A DNA stretch of 21,032 bases from Isoetes engelmannii (lineage: Eukaryota > Streptophyta > Lycopodiopsida > Isoetales > Isoetaceae). Every line of letters begins with the position of its first letter. Within the stretch, counting starts at the first letter, position 1. The stretch is from NCBI GenBank assembly GCA_011763485.2, contig JAANSK020274268.1, positions 1 to 21,032 on the forward strand, read 5' to 3'. A program made the translations under genes and the position numbers. Positions 19,421 to 21,032 of the stretch are shown here, in pieces. The notes under the pieces are model-generated. The model was not told the DNA's origin, did not search any database, and saw only the letters and a list, made by a program, of their open reading frames with translations.

Positions 19421-20274
19421 TTTCCAATGGTTTGGAGCTTATGTATTTTTGGGGTAATGCGGTTGTGTTGGGGAATAATGTGGCCCCGATCAACTTCTGT
19501 ATATTTATTACATAAGATTTTAGATGGTTTGGTCGCATATTCATATAAGAATACGTATAATAATGACGCTGGCATCGTGGTTGAGGAAAAGAAGAGGTAT
19601 AAGTTTTTTGCAGTTCTTCTAGGGCTCTCTGGATGTTTCTCTTTGCCGACTTTGCAGGTGTTGCCAGATTTGCCCTGCCACCTTTGCCAGCTGCTCCCAT
19701 AGCCACACAAGCTCGAATCTCCTGGTTGGCAGTCCTCAAAGTGAGGCCTGGGTTTTGAATCAGGCCAGAAATTGGTGCAGTGGCCGCATGGAAATTGGTG
19801 TAGTCTCCGGATAGTGGCTGCAGTGGCTGGATAATGGTTGCATGAAGTTTTAGGCCATATCTTCCTGTCCTTTCTTGCTTCTGTTTCTTTCGTTTAAGGA
19901 GGCAGATATTTGCAAACTTCTGGGCTGGCTATGGCGTCACAGAGCTTCGTTTAAGGACAAAGGGTTGCCTTAAAACGTCTTCTAGAGGCCGTCTGTGGTG
20001 GCACAGAGCTTGGTTCAAAGCTTGGATGAAGCAGACATAGAATCCAAACAGACATGCGGCTCTCAGAACGGCTTTCAGAGACTCTTCCATAGATACTCTG
20101 AATAGGGTAGAGCTGCTATACATATTACTTTCTTCATTCTGCTTGTATATCTTTCCTTAACAGACCTGTTGATTTGCAGCCAAGGTTGGAGGAATTCCTG
20201 TATTTTCTTGTGTCTTGTCGTTGTTGCTCTGATTTCCAGGTTTCTGTACAGCCAAGATTTCGGATGCCTCATGT
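19421..20274. other. Upstream intergenic DNA of CCT8, no gene seen
   Basis: Open stretches on both strands are short or low in protein-like character. Around 19770-19850 there are short near-repeats (AAATTGGTGCAG and AAATTGGTGTAG; GTGGCTGCAGTGGCTGG). Nothing else recognised. Confidence 0.5.
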
Positions 20275-21032
20275 TTAATTTAATTTTAATTTATATTAAT
20301 CACGCCCTTTAAGACCCTCAGGTCCATATGGCGAAGCATATTACAAGAGATATATAGTCCAGAAGGCGCTTAAACAAAGGCACATGTAGCTTCAAGTACT
20401 TCCATATTAACAAACAACTCCATTATGTCAGCTCGTTCCTTCCAAACATCCTTGAGATAAGAACTAAGGAGATTTGGAGGCGTACTAAAAAGCTCTGACA
20501 ATGTGAATTCTGAAATGTTATACTTACTTCTTATATGTTCATAGGCAGGACACTCCAAAAAAGTATGTACCTCTGACTCAATTTTGGGGTTGAGACAGCT
20601 CAGACAGTACCTTGTATGTCGAGGAGTTCCATACCACCTTCTTGTCTCAATGTGCAGATGATGGGAGGAAGTTCGTAGCTGAGAAATCAAGATTCTATTT
20701 TTCCTGCTAATATTAGATGGTATGTAAGATTGTTCTCCATATGCAGCCATATTATTAATATCATCTTTATAGGATTTTTTTTCATAGCAATATCGTTTGG
20801 ATCCCACAATTTGCCCAAGACTTTTGGAAGTATTTGCGCGCGTATCTCTTTCAGTTTGATTGACTCCGACCAAGCAGAGTCATTTATACGCCACTTTTCT
20901 GCTCATTGAATCACTTGAGAGAACCACCCTCGTTCTTTGGATTGCTGCATAGCCGGGAAAGGGAGACGATCTGAAGGGAGCAATTTCACCCGATTTACAT
21001 ATGTAATAGTACGGCATAAAGCTTCAGCTTCA
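20275..21032 (-). mobile_element. C-terminal end and 3' tail of a second non-LTR retrotransposon (jockey-like type)
   Basis: A minus-strand frame open from 20873 to a stop at 20370 carries RILISQLRTSSHHLHIETRR, then a Cys/His cluster (YCLSCLNPKIESEVHTFLEC, with PAYEHIRSKYN after it). That is the terminal zinc-binding-like region found after the reverse transcriptase in non-LTR elements of ferns, mosses and animals. Reading continues upstream to the window edge (LPSDRLPFPAMQQSKERGW), interrupted near 20905. After the stop there is a short 3' UTR with GACCTGAGGGTC and a tail of TTAAA-type repeats at 20275-20303. This is not the same family as the L1-like remnant at 9290-11800. The reverse transcriptase, if present, lies beyond the window. 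Confidence 0.72.

Noticed and set aside
19133-19702. 189-codon plus-strand open frame over CCT8 exon 1 and promoter
   Set aside because: It is antisense to a certain coding exon, has no family resemblance, and most of it covers the leader and promoter.
19392-19739. 115-codon minus-strand open frame upstream of CCT8
   Set aside because: Alternative frames of similar length overlap it, it has no family resemblance, and it covers the CCT8 promoter.

Overview
The window looks like nuclear DNA of a land plant, probably a fern or another non-seed vascular plant. I base this on a plant-type CCT8 gene with many short AT-rich introns, on several decayed non-LTR retrotransposon pieces (one with a C-terminal zinc-binding-like region of the kind I associate with fern and moss LINEs), and on long AT-rich stretches without genes. 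The genus is not established.

The only gene that looks intact is on the minus strand at 13739-19291. It is CCT8, the theta subunit of the cytosolic chaperonin TRiC/CCT. I could place 13 exons with consistent splice phases; they give 1632 coding bases and 543 residues. One intron uses a GC donor. One intron is only 66 bp, a multiple of three, and free of stops. The promoter side (above 19291) carries a telo-box-like motif, and the 3' side holds a 34-bp tandem duplication.

The rest of the window is mostly wreckage. From left to right: an unidentified coding-like scrap (1-345); a remnant of a hAT-type transposase (2769-3207, +); a non-LTR element 3' end with three tandem hairpins, two of them GGAC-TTCG-GTCC, and a (TTTATC)5 tail (5829-5988, +); an unidentified 135-codon open exon-like stretch (6648-7056, -); a decayed intron-containing gene with an FCP1/NLI-type HAD phosphatase domain whose nucleophile Asp is Asn (7297-8889, -); an L1-like LINE (about 9290-11800, -) interrupted by an AT-rich insert and lacking its FADD region; a GC-rich fold-back and tandem-repeat cluster (12482-12795); then CCT8; and at the right edge the C-terminal end of a second, different LINE (20275-21032, -).

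A feature running through the whole window is short direct tandem duplications, mostly two-copy with units of about 15 to 111 bp. At least ten are visible, in introns, flanking DNA and inside dead elements. I see no CRISPR array, no tRNA or rRNA gene, and no multi-gene accessory system. The most unusual structures are the triple-hairpin retroelement tail, the fold-back cluster, and the stop-free 66-bp intron in CCT8.
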